DNA of 38,080 nucleotides, from NCBI GenBank assembly GCA_021738245.1, contig JAIPCJ010000023.1, forward strand, positions 1 to 38,080. The letters run 5' to 3'. The position numbers and the translations under genes are program-made. Positions 1 through 7,489 of this stretch are shown here, piece by piece. The notes below the pieces were generated by a model. That model made no database searches, was not told the origin of the DNA, and worked only from the letters and a program-made list of their open reading frames with translations. Origin of the DNA: Methylotenera sp. (GTDB lineage Bacteria > Pseudomonadota > Gammaproteobacteria > Burkholderiales > Burkholderiaceae_C). Position 1 is the first letter of the stretch. Each line of letters begins with the position of its first letter.

Positions 1-393
1 TGCTTTCGCAGCGTCGTCAAGTACTTTTTGAAAATTTCTTTCAGACGCCGTCTGCAAGACTTTCCAGCACCCAACGAACTCTCCAGCTCGCCCCAAACCT
101 TTCGGCTTGGCCGCCAATCCCAACCCGCTGCGCCACCGTTTCCGGCTTGCGCTGCGCTTTGTGATCAGCGAAGCCCACGACTGTAGCACAGCTTTTTTGG
201 GGAACGCAAGAGATCTAAGAAATCTCTTCAAAAGGCTGCCCGAGCCTGCGCGTCTGCCCGTCGCGTTGCCACTCGCGATCCGGTTCCGGTGCCACCGACT
301 CAAACGGCCCACCGGCGAGCACGGCATCGACAGCCGCGATCCACTATCTATATAGAGATGCACAGATTCGACCTGCCCTGCGCGCCCATCTCC
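1..393 (-). promoter_or_regulatory. Leftward promoter region, probably of an rRNA operon outside the window
   Basis: This stretch holds no convincing gene. Read on the minus strand it has two stacked promoter-like signals. The first is -35 TTGCGT (209-204), an 18-base spacer and an extended -10, TGC then TACAGT (185-180), followed by a GC-rich discriminator. The second is an A/T-rich tract (41-21) followed by -35 TTGACG (20-15), whose -10 would lie just beyond base 1. An 18-base-spaced promoter, a long leader and a second promoter with an UP-like tract resemble the upstream regions of 16S rRNA genes in Burkholderiales. Inverted repeats occur at 42-54 (CAGACG/CGTCTG) and 208-228 (AAGAGAT/ATCTCTT). 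The rRNA identity is inferred; a tRNA cluster is possible. Confidence 0.5.
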
Positions 394-2172
394 TCAGTGG
401 ATCGCCCCCAACCCAGAGCGGCCGCCTGACAGCTCTCTCTCCGCCGTAGCCTGAGGGTCTTCACTGGCAAGCACGGCGGTCAGCACCGAAGCCAGCCGCT
501 GCGCATCGGCGCGCAACACCCGCTGCTTGACGGCAGGGATTTGCGAGGGATGCATGGAAAAGCTGCGCAGCCCCATGCCGAGCAGCAGTTCGGTGAACAC
601 CGGGTCGCCCGCCATCTCGCCGCAAACGCTGACACTCTTTCCCGCCGCCCGCGCCTGCGCGATGGACTGGCTGATCAACTGCAGCACCGCTGGATGCCAA
701 GGGTCGTACAGATGAGCGACCGCCTCATCAGCCCGGTCGATGGCCAGCGTGTACTGGATCAGGTCATTCGTGCCGATGGAGACGAAGTCCACATGCTTGA
801 GCAGCAGCGGCAGCATGACAGCGGCCGCCGGGATCTCGATCATGACGCCCAGCTCCACGCGCGTGAACGCATGCCCTGCATCGGTCAGTTGCTGCTGCAC
901 ACGCTTGACCATGTCGAGGATCTGACGCACTTCCGACAGGTGCGCCACCATCGGAATGAGCAAGCGCACCTTGCCGAAGGCGCTGGCCCGGTAGATCGCG
1001 CGGAGTTGCTGGCGGAACATGCTGGGCTCGGCCAGGCTCCAGCGAATCGCTCGCAGGCCCATGGCGGGGTTGAGCACATGCTCGTGTCGCAATTCGTTGA
1101 TGCTCAAGCGATCCAGCGGCTTGTCCGCCCCGACGTCCACCGTGCGGATGGTCACGGGCATGCCCTTCATCGCGATCACCGCGGCCTTGTAAGCCTCGAA
1201 CTGCTCCTCCTCGCTCGGCAACTCTCCGTCGCGATTCATGAAGAGGAATTCGCTGCGGAACAGCCCCACGCCCGTGGCGCCCGCCTGTACCGCCGCTTCG
1301 GCATCCGCCGGCATCTCGATGTTGGCGTGCAGTTCGATGTGCTCGCCATCCAGCGTGACAGCGGGGGTGTGCCGGAGCCGGCTGAGGCGTGCCCGTTCCA
1401 GTTCGCTCTGGCGCTGCCGGAAGCGGTACTCCTCCAGCACGATGGGCGACGGGTTGACGATGACGGTGCCAGCGTCGCCGTCGATGATGACCCAGTCGTC
1501 CTGCATGATCAGACGCGACGCCTCGCGGGTGCCGACCACCGCCGGGATGTCCATGCTGCGCGCCACGATGGCCGTGTGCGAGGTCTTGCCGCCGATGTCG
1601 GTGATGAAGCCGCGGAAGACGCTGCGCTTGAACTGGATCATGTCGGCGGGTGCGATGTCGGCAGCGACCAGCAGCAGCGGGTCTTCACCGGCGAAATCAC
1701 GCGGCGTCACGGGCGTGGGCGCCTCGCCCTGCGCTTCGGCCAACGCACGCAGCACTCGCTCCACGACCTGCTCCAGGTCGGCCTTGCGCTCCCGCAGGTA
1801 GTCGTCCTCCATCTCGTCGAACTGGCGGGCGAGCACTTCCAGGTGAGCGGACAACGCCCATTCGGCGTTGTAGTGCCGGTCGACGATCCAGTGGCTGGCA
1901 CCGCCCGTGAAGGCCTCGTCGTGCAGCAGCATGAGGTGCACGTCCAGCAGAGCGGCCAGTTCGTGCGGCGCGTCTTCGGGGAGTTCGTCCTTCAGCGTCG
2001 TCAGCTCCAGGGCGACGGCATCGCGCGCGCGCAGCAGACGGTCCACCTCGCCCTGGATCTCGTTCGGCGTGACGAAGTAGTGCGCCACGTCGATGCGGCT
2101 GGATGCGACCAGCACGGCACGGCCGATGGCCACGCCTCGCGAGACCGGAATGCCGAAGACCTGAAAACTCAT
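394..2172 (-). CDS. ptsI: Phosphoenolpyruvate-protein phosphotransferase (PTS enzyme I)
   Basis: This 592-residue cytoplasmic enzyme takes phosphate from phosphoenolpyruvate and passes it to HPr. The N-terminal HPr-binding half leads to the phospho-histidine motif GGKTSHTAI with His199. The C-terminal PEP-binding barrel carries the GLFRSEFLF motif (about 303-311) and the VCGEMAGDP segment with catalytic Cys517. The length is close to the usual 575. The start at 2172 is preceded by GGAGAG; an upstream in-frame start at 2199 lacks a ribosome site and adds residues absent from the family. A weak -10 (TACATT, 2203-2198) lies just upstream. Its partners ptsH and EIIA-Man lie about 1 kb away on the same strand, separated by an opposite-strand acyltransferase, so ptsI probably has its own promoter. 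No sugar-specific permease is in the window, which suggests a regulatory PTS. Confidence 0.95.
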   Translation of the reverse strand: MSFQVFGIPVSRGVAIGRAVLVASSRIDVAHYFVTPNEIQGEVDRLLRARDAVALELTTLKDELPEDAPHELAALLDVHLMLLHDEAFTGGASHWIVDRHYNAEWALSAHLEVLARQFDEMEDDYLRERKADLEQVVERVLRALAEAQGEAPTPVTPRDFAGEDPLLLVAADIAPADMIQFKRSVFRGFITDIGGKTSHTAIVARSMDIPAVVGTREASRLIMQDDWVIIDGDAGTVIVNPSPIVLEEYRFRQRQSELERARLSRLRHTPAVTLDGEHIELHANIEMPADAEAAVQAGATGVGLFRSEFLFMNRDGELPSEEEQFEAYKAAVIAMKGMPVTIRTVDVGADKPLDRLSINELRHEHVLNPAMGLRAIRWSLAEPSMFRQQLRAIYRASAFGKVRLLIPMVAHLSEVRQILDMVKRVQQQLTDAGHAFTRVELGVMIEIPAAAVMLPLLLKHVDFVSIGTNDLIQYTLAIDRADEAVAHLYDPWHPAVLQLISQSIAQARAAGKSVSVCGEMAGDPVFTELLLGMGLRSFSMHPSQIPAVKQRVLRADAQRLASVLTAVLASEDPQATAERELSGGRSGLGAIH

Positions 2173-2287
2173 GACGCTCTCCGCAGATCGAGGGGCCAAT
2201 GTAGCGCGTGACGCGGCACGGCTGCGTCATGGTTTTTTCATGGTGACTTCACGGCCGCGTCAAACCCCATGCCCAGCATGGCGAGCC

Positions 2288-3094
2288 ATGAACAGAAGCC
2301 AGATCATCCTTGCGCATGCGGTGCCGCATGCCCCGTCGCTGCAGCGCATCCAGCGAGCCACGCCCCCGCGACTCAGCATCAGCTGGGCCCGCAACGACGC
2401 GGAGGTGCGCGAGGCGCAGGCGCTGCGCTACCAGGTGTTCACCACGGAGATGGGCGCCCGCCTGCCCACGCCGCCTGGCCAACCGCCTGGCCTGGACGTG
2501 GACCTGTTCGACGCCTATTGCGAACACCTGCTGGTGCGCGCCAGCGAGAGCGAAGACAGCCCCGGCCCAGTCGTGGGCACCTACCGCGTGCTCACGCCGG
2601 CGGCCGCCAAGTGCGCGGGCGGCTTCTCCAGCGACACCGAGTTCGACCTGACCCGGCTGCGCGGCATGCGCTCACGCCTGGCGGAAATCGGCCGCTCCTG
2701 CGTGCATCCGGACCATCGCAATGGCGGTGCCATCCTGGCCCTGTGGGGCGCGCTGGCGGAATTCATGGCGCGCAACGGGCTGGACACCATCATCGGCTGC
2801 GCCAGCATCAACATGCGCGACGGCGGGCACGTGGCCGCCAGCCTGTGGCGCCAGCTGTCGGCTGACCACCTGGCCCCCATCGACTGCCGGGTGCGCCCGC
2901 GCCTGCCGCTGCCGATCGAGCACCTGCGCCAGGATCTGGTGGTCGAGCCGCCGGCACTGATCCGCGGCTACCTGCGCTGCGGCGCCCGCATCATGGGCGA
3001 GCCGGCCTGGGACCCGGACTTCAACACCGCCGACCTGCCGCTGATGCTGCGCACCGCCGACCTGCCGGCGCGCTTCCGCCGCACCGCCGGCTGA
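2288..3094 (+). CDS. olsB: GNAT-type N-acyltransferase, OlsB-like (ornithine lipid synthesis)
   Basis: This 268-residue protein belongs to the Acetyltransf_5 / hemolysin-like acyltransferase family, whose best-known member OlsB transfers a 3-hydroxyacyl group from acyl carrier protein to ornithine. Visible signatures are the acyl-carrier-binding stretch around EIGRSCVHPDHRNGG, the IIGCASINM segment and the conserved tail RGYLRCGARIMGEPAWD. The start at 2288 is tentative, because there is no strong ribosome site; an earlier ATG at 2240 is in frame. The partner OlsA is not in the window, and the family also includes acyltransferases of other function, so the substrate is inferred. The gene lies between ptsI and ptsH on the opposite strand. 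Confidence 0.75.
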   Translation: MNRSQIILAHAVPHAPSLQRIQRATPPRLSISWARNDAEVREAQALRYQVFTTEMGARLPTPPGQPPGLDVDLFDAYCEHLLVRASESEDSPGPVVGTYRVLTPAAAKCAGGFSSDTEFDLTRLRGMRSRLAEIGRSCVHPDHRNGGAILALWGALAEFMARNGLDTIIGCASINMRDGGHVAASLWRQLSADHLAPIDCRVRPRLPLPIEHLRQDLVVEPPALIRGYLRCGARIMGEPAWDPDFNTADLPLMLRTADLPARFRRTAG

Positions 3095-3104
3095 AGCCCA
3101 GCGC

Positions 3105-3374
3105 TTACTGGCCTTCGCCGAACTTGTCGTTGACGAGGGCGGTGATGGCGTCCTGCGCGGCCTGCTCGTCCTCGCCGTCGGTCTCCAGTTCCACGGTGGC
3201 GCCCAGGCCGGCGGCCAGCATCATCACGCCCATGATGCTCTTGGCGTTCACGCGGCGGCCGTTGCGGCTCATGTAGACCTCGCACTTGAAGCTGCCGGCC
3301 AGCTTGGTCAGCTTGGCCGAGGCGCGCGCATGAAGACCCAGCTTGTTGCTGATGGTGAGGTTGGACTTGATCAT
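3105..3374 (-). CDS. ptsH: Phosphocarrier protein HPr
   Basis: This 89-residue protein accepts phosphate from enzyme I on His15 (motif GLHARAS) and passes it to EIIA. Ser46 is present in the NAKSIMGVM segment; this is the residue that HPr kinase/phosphorylase modifies in organisms that have it, as many Betaproteobacteria do, although no hprK is in the window. The start codon overlaps the stop of the upstream EIIA gene in an ATGA, so the two are translationally coupled. The start chosen gives the canonical family length; the longer frame to 3650 is a read-through into EIIA out of frame. Confidence 0.95.
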   Translation of the reverse strand: MIKSNLTISNKLGLHARASAKLTKLAGSFKCEVYMSRNGRRVNAKSIMGVMMLAAGLGATVELETDGEDEQAAQDAITALVNDKFGEGQ

Positions 3375-3769
3375 TCGTCGGGGGGCAAGGGAGGCGTGGC
3401 GACGATGCCGGTGACCGCGCCCTGCATGGCGCGCCGTGCCAGCTCGGTCAAGGGCTTCTGACTGGCGTAGCACAGCGTGCGCCACAGCATGGGCACGCTG
3501 ACACCGCTGAGCACCTGCACCTGATCGCCCGCCAGGCGTTGGGCACCGTTGCAAGGCGTGGCGCCGAACACGTCGGTCAGCACCAGCCACTCGGGCTGGG
3601 CCGAGCCGGCCATCAGTGCGCGGGCGGCAGCCTCGACGTCGTCGGCACACATGCCGGGTTGGACATCGAGCACCGACAGCGTGGGCGCGCAGTCGGGAAA
3701 GGTGTGCTCGGCCACTTGCCGCAGGGCGGAAGCCAGCGGGGCGTGGGCGATCACGAGCAGGTGAGGCAT
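3371..3769 (-). CDS. PTS EIIA component, mannose family
   Basis: This 132-residue single-domain EIIA-Man protein has its phospho-acceptor His9 in the N-terminal strand MPHLLVIAH. The DVFGATPCNGA motif matches the family's D-x-FGG-S-P-x-N signature. In Betaproteobacteria it normally sits beside ptsH and ptsI without an EIIB/EIIC permease and is thought to act in regulation rather than sugar uptake. It overlaps ptsH by four bases downstream and starts nine bases after the stop of the lipoprotein gene at 3779. A TAACAT sequence (3781-3776), six bases before the ATG, resembles a -10 box but also contains that stop codon. Confidence 0.9.
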   Translation of the reverse strand: MPHLLVIAHAPLASALRQVAEHTFPDCAPTLSVLDVQPGMCADDVEAAARALMAGSAQPEWLVLTDVFGATPCNGAQRLAGDQVQVLSGVSVPMLWRTLCYASQKPLTELARRAMQGAVTGIVATPPLPPDE

Positions 3770-3778
3770 GGCGGCATG

Positions 3779-4270
3779 TTAGCGGGCGGCCTCGATGGCC
3801 AACCCGGCACGGAAGCTGTCCCAGGCGGCTGCATCGTCCTGCGGCGCCGTCATCAGCGCCTGGTAGACCCGGGTGCCATGCGCAAACACCGCCACGTGCG
3901 TGACGGCGCCGTTGCTGCTCAATACATAGTGCGAGGCCTCGGGCATCGGCGTCATGCCCGCCACCTGCAGGGCCTGCCCCGGCGGCAGCGGCCGGCCGAG
4001 CTTTGTCGCCAGCGCCTGCGGCATGGCCTTGAGGGCAGCGCCGACCTGCGTCGCGTCCGGCACCTCGGCCCAGGACAGTGCGAAGCCCTTGCCCCCAGTT
4101 TCACACTGAGCCAGCCCCATGCCCTGGCGCTGATCCACATCAGGCTTGCACGGAAAGAGCGCCACGGCGCCGGAGCCGGCCGGGTGCACCTGGCGCCAGT
4201 TCAGGGCGGGTTGACAGGCCGCCAACGAGGCCAGCATTAGGGCAAATCCGACAAGGGGGCTCAGGCGCAT
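3779..4270 (-). CDS. Conserved hypothetical lipoprotein
   Basis: This 163-residue protein starts with a lipoprotein signal peptide ending in SLAAC, with Cys19 as the lipidation site, so it is probably anchored in an outer or inner membrane leaflet facing the periplasm. The mature part begins with a short LNWRQV stretch and has two further cysteines (about 41 and 56) that could form a disulfide. I do not recognise a characterised family. It sits upstream of EIIA-Man and ptsH with a nine-base gap and may be co-transcribed with them. A GATAAT box (4282-4277) lies six bases before the start codon, which suggests a leaderless mRNA. It is divergent from the CoA-transferase gene. Confidence 0.7.
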   Translation of the reverse strand: MRLSPLVGFALMLASLAACQPALNWRQVHPAGSGAVALFPCKPDVDQRQGMGLAQCETGGKGFALSWAEVPDATQVGAALKAMPQALATKLGRPLPPGQALQVAGMTPMPEASHYVLSSNGAVTHVAVFAHGTRVYQALMTAPQDDAAAWDSFRAGLAIEAAR

Positions 4271-4276
4271 AGCCGG

Positions 4277-4282
4277 ATTATC
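4277..4282 (-). promoter_or_regulatory. -10 box six bases before the lipoprotein start codon
   Basis: GATAAT lies exactly six bases upstream of the ATG at 4270, the position expected for a leaderless transcript starting at the A of ATG. No good -35 is seen. It faces away from a similar box at 4297-4302 across a 38-base divergent intergenic region. Confidence 0.5.
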
Positions 4283-4296
4283 GGCAGCCGGCGGCT

Positions 4297-4302
4297 GACA
4301 AT
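4297..4302 (+). promoter_or_regulatory. -10 box six bases before the CaiB/BaiF start codon
   Basis: GACAAT is followed by six bases and the ATG at 4309. The spacing predicts a leaderless transcript. The divergent GATAAT at 4277-4282 lies where a -35 for this promoter would be expected, so the two promoters overlap. Confidence 0.45.
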
Positions 4303-4308
4303 TCCGCG

Positions 4309-5547
4309 ATGCAACAACCGCCCTCTCCCCAAGCGCTCACCGGCGTGCGCGTGCTCGACCTGTCGCGCGTGCTTGCCGGCCCCTGGTGCACCCAGACCCT
4401 GGCCGACCTCGGCGCTGACGTCATCAAGATCGAACGCCCGGGCAGCGGTGACGACACCCGCGCCTGGGGCCCGCCCTATCTGAAGGACGCTGACGGCCAG
4501 GACACCTCCGAGGCGGCCTACTTCCTTGGCGCCAACCGCAACAAGCGCTCCCTGGCCGTGGACCTGTCGAGGCCCGAGGGCCAGGCCATCGTGCGGCGGC
4601 TGGCGGGCCAGGTGGACGTGCTGGTCGAGAACTTCAAGGTGGGCGACCTGGCCCGCTACGGCCTGGATGCCCAGACCCTGCTGGCCGAACACCCGGGTCT
4701 GGTCATCTGCTCCATCACCGGCTTTGGCCAGACCGGGCCTTATGCCGAGCGGGCCGGCTACGACTACGCGGTGCAGGGCATGGGCGGCCTGATGAGCGTG
4801 ACGGGCGAGCGTGACGACCTGCCGGGCGGCGGCCCGCAGAAGGTCGGCGTGGCCGTGGCGGACCTCTTCACGGGCATGTACGCCACCGTCGCCATCCTGG
4901 CAGCACTGCGGCATCGGGACGCCACCGGCCAGGGCCAGGTCATCGACATGGCGCTGTTCGACACCCAGCTCGCCATGCTCGCCAACCTGGGCAGCAACTA
5001 CCTGTGCAGCGGCAAGGCACCCGGCCGCATGGGCAACGCGCACCAGAACATCGTGCCCTACCAGGTGTTCGAGGCCAGCGACGGCCACCTGATCCTGGCG
5101 GTGGGCAATGACCGGCAGTTCGCCAAGTTCTGCGAGATTGCGGGCCAGCCCGGCTGGGCGACGGACCCGCGCTTCGCGACCAATGCCGAACGGGTGCGTC
5201 ACCGCGCGACCCTGGTGCCGATGCTGGAAGACGTCATCCGGCAGCGGCCGCGCGACACGTGGCTGGCCGCGTTGGAGGCGGCCAAGGTGCCCTGCGGCTC
5301 CATCAACTCCATCGGCGAAGCCCTGGCCGACCCGCAGGCCCAGGCCCGCGGTGCGGTCGTGCCCATGGACCACCCGCTGACGCCCGACCTGCGCCTGATC
5401 GCCAGCCCGATGAAGCTCTCCGCGACGCCGGTGGCCTACCGGCATGCGCCGCCGCTGCTTGGGCAGCACAGCGACGAATTGCTGCGTGAAGCCGGCTGTT
5501 CCGAGGAGGAAATCACAGTCTGGCGGCAGGGTGGCGTGATCGCGTGA
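4309..5547 (+). CDS. CaiB/BaiF family (class III) CoA-transferase
   Basis: This 412-residue cytoplasmic enzyme moves coenzyme A between carboxylic acids. The family hallmarks are present: VLDLSRVLAGPWCTQTLADLGADVIKIE-like N-terminal nucleotide fold (split here by the family consensus), the NRNKRSLAVDL segment near residue 77, the catalytic aspartate in VAVADLFTGMY (Asp185), and GNAHQNIVPYQVF in the C-terminal half. The length is typical. No neighbouring dehydrogenase or CoA ligase hints at the substrate, so it cannot be named further. Two hairpins follow the stop: GGTTCA/TGAACC (5549-5568) and TCCCCC/GGGGGA (5576-5592). Neither has a T-run, so termination there is uncertain. Confidence 0.92.
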   Translation: MQQPPSPQALTGVRVLDLSRVLAGPWCTQTLADLGADVIKIERPGSGDDTRAWGPPYLKDADGQDTSEAAYFLGANRNKRSLAVDLSRPEGQAIVRRLAGQVDVLVENFKVGDLARYGLDAQTLLAEHPGLVICSITGFGQTGPYAERAGYDYAVQGMGGLMSVTGERDDLPGGGPQKVGVAVADLFTGMYATVAILAALRHRDATGQGQVIDMALFDTQLAMLANLGSNYLCSGKAPGRMGNAHQNIVPYQVFEASDGHLILAVGNDRQFAKFCEIAGQPGWATDPRFATNAERVRHRATLVPMLEDVIRQRPRDTWLAALEAAKVPCGSINSIGEALADPQAQARGAVVPMDHPLTPDLRLIASPMKLSATPVAYRHAPPLLGQHSDELLREAGCSEEEITVWRQGGVIA

Positions 5548-5687
5548 GGGTTCACCCACCCCTGAACCAAGGGTTTCCCCCTGCCCGGGGGATGGAGCGT
5601 GAGACGAGCTGTCCTCAGGATGCGTCCACGCACTGCGGCGGGCCCACCTCCTAGAACCATCTGCCGCAGGTTCGCCGTCAACGGGTC

Positions 5688-6842
5688 ATGCCTACACCTC
5701 CTTCTCCAGCGCCCGCGAGTGCCGCCAACGATGTCACGCCTGAGCCGACGCCGGTCCAGTGGGCGGACATCGTCCAGCAGCTCGGCGCCGAGATTGCAGG
5801 GCCGCTGAGTGCGGCGCTGGAGCAGATCCAGAACCTCGCCACCACCGGGCAGATCGACCGCCGCGGCCTGCGTCTGCTGCGCCGCAGCGTGGACGATGCC
5901 CGCACGGCCGGCATGCTCGGCCAGCAGCTGGCACGGCTGGCCTCGGGCCGGCTGCGCCTGAACCGTGAGCGCCAGCACCTCACCCAGATGCTTCGCAGCG
6001 TGCTGGCCCAGCGCAGCCGCGAGACCCAGGCGCGCGGCGTGCAGGTGCGCCAGTCGCTCAAGCCCGTGGAGATCTGGGCGGACGGCGCGCTGCTGTTCTC
6101 GCTGATCAATGCGCTGATGGACTGGGCGCTGGCCAACACGCATTCGTCGGTCGACCTGCGGCTGGACCTGACGCCCTGGCCGGTCAAGGCCCGGCTGAGC
6201 TGCCGCTTCGCCCACCGTTCGCTGGACCTGCTGACCGACGAGGTCGACCCGGGCGACGACACGGCCGGCCTGGACTCGCTGGCCTGGCGCCTGCTGGAGC
6301 AGACGGCCATCACGCTGGGCGTGCTGCCGTTGCGCGAACAAGAGGCGGGCATCACGATGCTGACGCTGGAATTCAACCAGCTCGCGCCGGACGAAGAGGC
6401 CCCCGCGCCGCTGGACAGTACCCACGCACGCCTGGAAGCCGAAGCGGAGCGCATGGGCGGCAACTCACGGCCACTGGCCGGCTGCCAGTTGCTCATCCTG
6501 TCGGCCAACCGCGAGCTGCGCGCCGAGGCGCAGAACGCGGTGCGCCACATGGGCCTGTTGGTGGATGCGGTGGGCAATGTCGCCGAGGCCGAGCAGTTCT
6601 GCGATGAAGGCCTGCCGCATGCACTGCTCTTCGATGCGGCCCAGATGAGCGAGCCGCTGATGCAGCTGATTGCCGGCATCAGCCGCGACGCGCCGGATTT
6701 CGCCTTCATCGAGATGTTCGACGGCGAGCACCGCACCCAGCTGTCCACCGCCACGAGCGACGGCATCGCGCGCATCTCGCGCCGCCACCTGCCTGACGCC
6801 CTGCCCTCGCTGCTGATGTTCGAGCTGGCTCGCCGGCCCTGA
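5688..6842 (+). CDS. Degenerate histidine kinase-receiver protein (predicted pseudokinase)
   Basis: This 384-residue soluble protein has the outline of a hybrid sensor kinase but lacks its catalytic residues. Residues 25-105 resemble a dimerisation helix pair, but where a kinase has the SHE-x-RTPL motif this protein reads GAEIAGPL, with Ala34 in place of the phosphorylated histidine. A helix like the N-box follows (137-150, FSLINALMDWALAN) without the canonical asparagine pattern, and the G2 region reads GLDSLAWRLLEQ (194-205). Residues 264-384 resemble a receiver domain with Asp316 in LLFDAAQ, but the acidic pair near the first strand is absent (LILSANRE). There is no transmembrane segment. 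It may be a scaffold or an allosteric partner of a true kinase. The function is unknown and the domain reading is by eye. Confidence 0.65.
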   Translation: MPTPPSPAPASAANDVTPEPTPVQWADIVQQLGAEIAGPLSAALEQIQNLATTGQIDRRGLRLLRRSVDDARTAGMLGQQLARLASGRLRLNRERQHLTQMLRSVLAQRSRETQARGVQVRQSLKPVEIWADGALLFSLINALMDWALANTHSSVDLRLDLTPWPVKARLSCRFAHRSLDLLTDEVDPGDDTAGLDSLAWRLLEQTAITLGVLPLREQEAGITMLTLEFNQLAPDEEAPAPLDSTHARLEAEAERMGGNSRPLAGCQLLILSANRELRAEAQNAVRHMGLLVDAVGNVAEAEQFCDEGLPHALLFDAAQMSEPLMQLIAGISRDAPDFAFIEMFDGEHRTQLSTATSDGIARISRRHLPDALPSLLMFELARRP

Positions 6843-6885
6843 GCCGCCGTCAGCCTGCGGTCGCCGTGGTCTTTGGCGGTTTTCC

Positions 6886-6891
6886 TAGAAT
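6886..6891 (+). promoter_or_regulatory. -10 box seven bases before the TlpA-like start codon
   Basis: TAGAAT ends seven bases before the ATG at 6899, consistent with a leaderless mRNA. Its last two bases are part of an alternative in-frame ATG at 6890; if that start is used, the box cannot act as proposed. Confidence 0.45.
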
Positions 6892-6898
6892 GCTCGGC

Positions 6899-7390
6899 AT
6901 GCTGCACCGTCGCCTCTTCGCCCCTGCCCTGGCCCTGATCTGCGCCGCGGCGCTCTCGGGTTGCGCCCGCGAGCAGGCGCCCGCGGTGGAGTACACCCTG
7001 CTGGACGGCCAGAAAATCAGCTCCAAGCAGTGGGCGGGCAAGGTGATGGTCGTGAACTTCTGGGCGACGAGCTGCGCCACCTGCGTGAAGGAAATGCCGC
7101 AGATCGTCGCCACACACGAAAAGTACAAGGCGCGTGGCCTGGACACCGTGGCCGTGGCCATGAGCTACGACCCGCCCGCGTTCGTCTCGCGCTTTGCCGA
7201 GACGCGCAAGCTGCCCTTCGGCGTGGCCATCGACAACACCGGCAACGTGGCCAACGCCTTCGGCCCGGTGCAGATGACGCCGACGACCTTTCTCATCAAC
7301 AAGCGTGGCGAGATCGTCAAGCGCTACGTGGGTGAGCCGGATTTCGCCGCCTTCCACGAGCTGATCGAAAAGCTCCTCGCCGAGGCCTGA
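6899..7390 (+). CDS. TlpA-like thioredoxin-fold lipoprotein
   Basis: This 163-residue protein begins with a lipoprotein signal ending in ALSGC (Cys22), so it is membrane-tethered in the periplasm. The thioredoxin fold follows: NFWATSCATC with the redox pair C-A-T-C, and the cis-proline segment MTPTTFLI near the C-terminus. TlpA/ResA-like proteins reduce disulfides, for example in cytochrome c or cytochrome oxidase assembly. No cytochrome gene is nearby, so the client is unknown. The start at 6899 is preferred because it gives a compact signal peptide and fits the TAGAAT box upstream; 6890 is the alternative. The gene follows the pseudokinase gene by 56 bases. Confidence 0.85.
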   Translation: MLHRRLFAPALALICAAALSGCAREQAPAVEYTLLDGQKISSKQWAGKVMVVNFWATSCATCVKEMPQIVATHEKYKARGLDTVAVAMSYDPPAFVSRFAETRKLPFGVAIDNTGNVANAFGPVQMTPTTFLINKRGEIVKRYVGEPDFAAFHELIEKLLAEA

Positions 7391-7489
7391 ACCCGCGGCG
7401 CACCGGGGCGTCACGTCAAACCGTCAGGTTATGGCCGGCCGACATGCCGGCATGAGCGCAGCGCGCCTGCCCGCCGCACACTGGCGGCC

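Noticed and set aside
107-355. An 82-codon open frame on the plus strand
   Set aside because: It lies across the leftward rRNA-type promoter signals, has no ribosome site and no recognisable domain, and its composition is typical of chance frames in GC-rich DNA.
541-2211. A 556-codon open frame opposite ptsI, and similar very long frames opposite other genes (4261-5559, 5678-7414, 11358-13064, 18756-20090, 24774-26141, 28716-30059, 31198-33378, 35745-36896)
   Set aside because: Each mirrors a gene with clear family motifs on the other strand. The predicted products are rich in Arg, Gln, His and Ala without domains, as expected for antisense frames at about 68-70 percent GC.
2288-3094. Autoinducer synthase (acyl-homoserine lactone) reading of the acyltransferase
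   Set aside because: The C-terminal GARIMGEPAWD signature and overall layout match the OlsB/hemolysin-like group, and no LuxR-type AHL receptor is adjacent.
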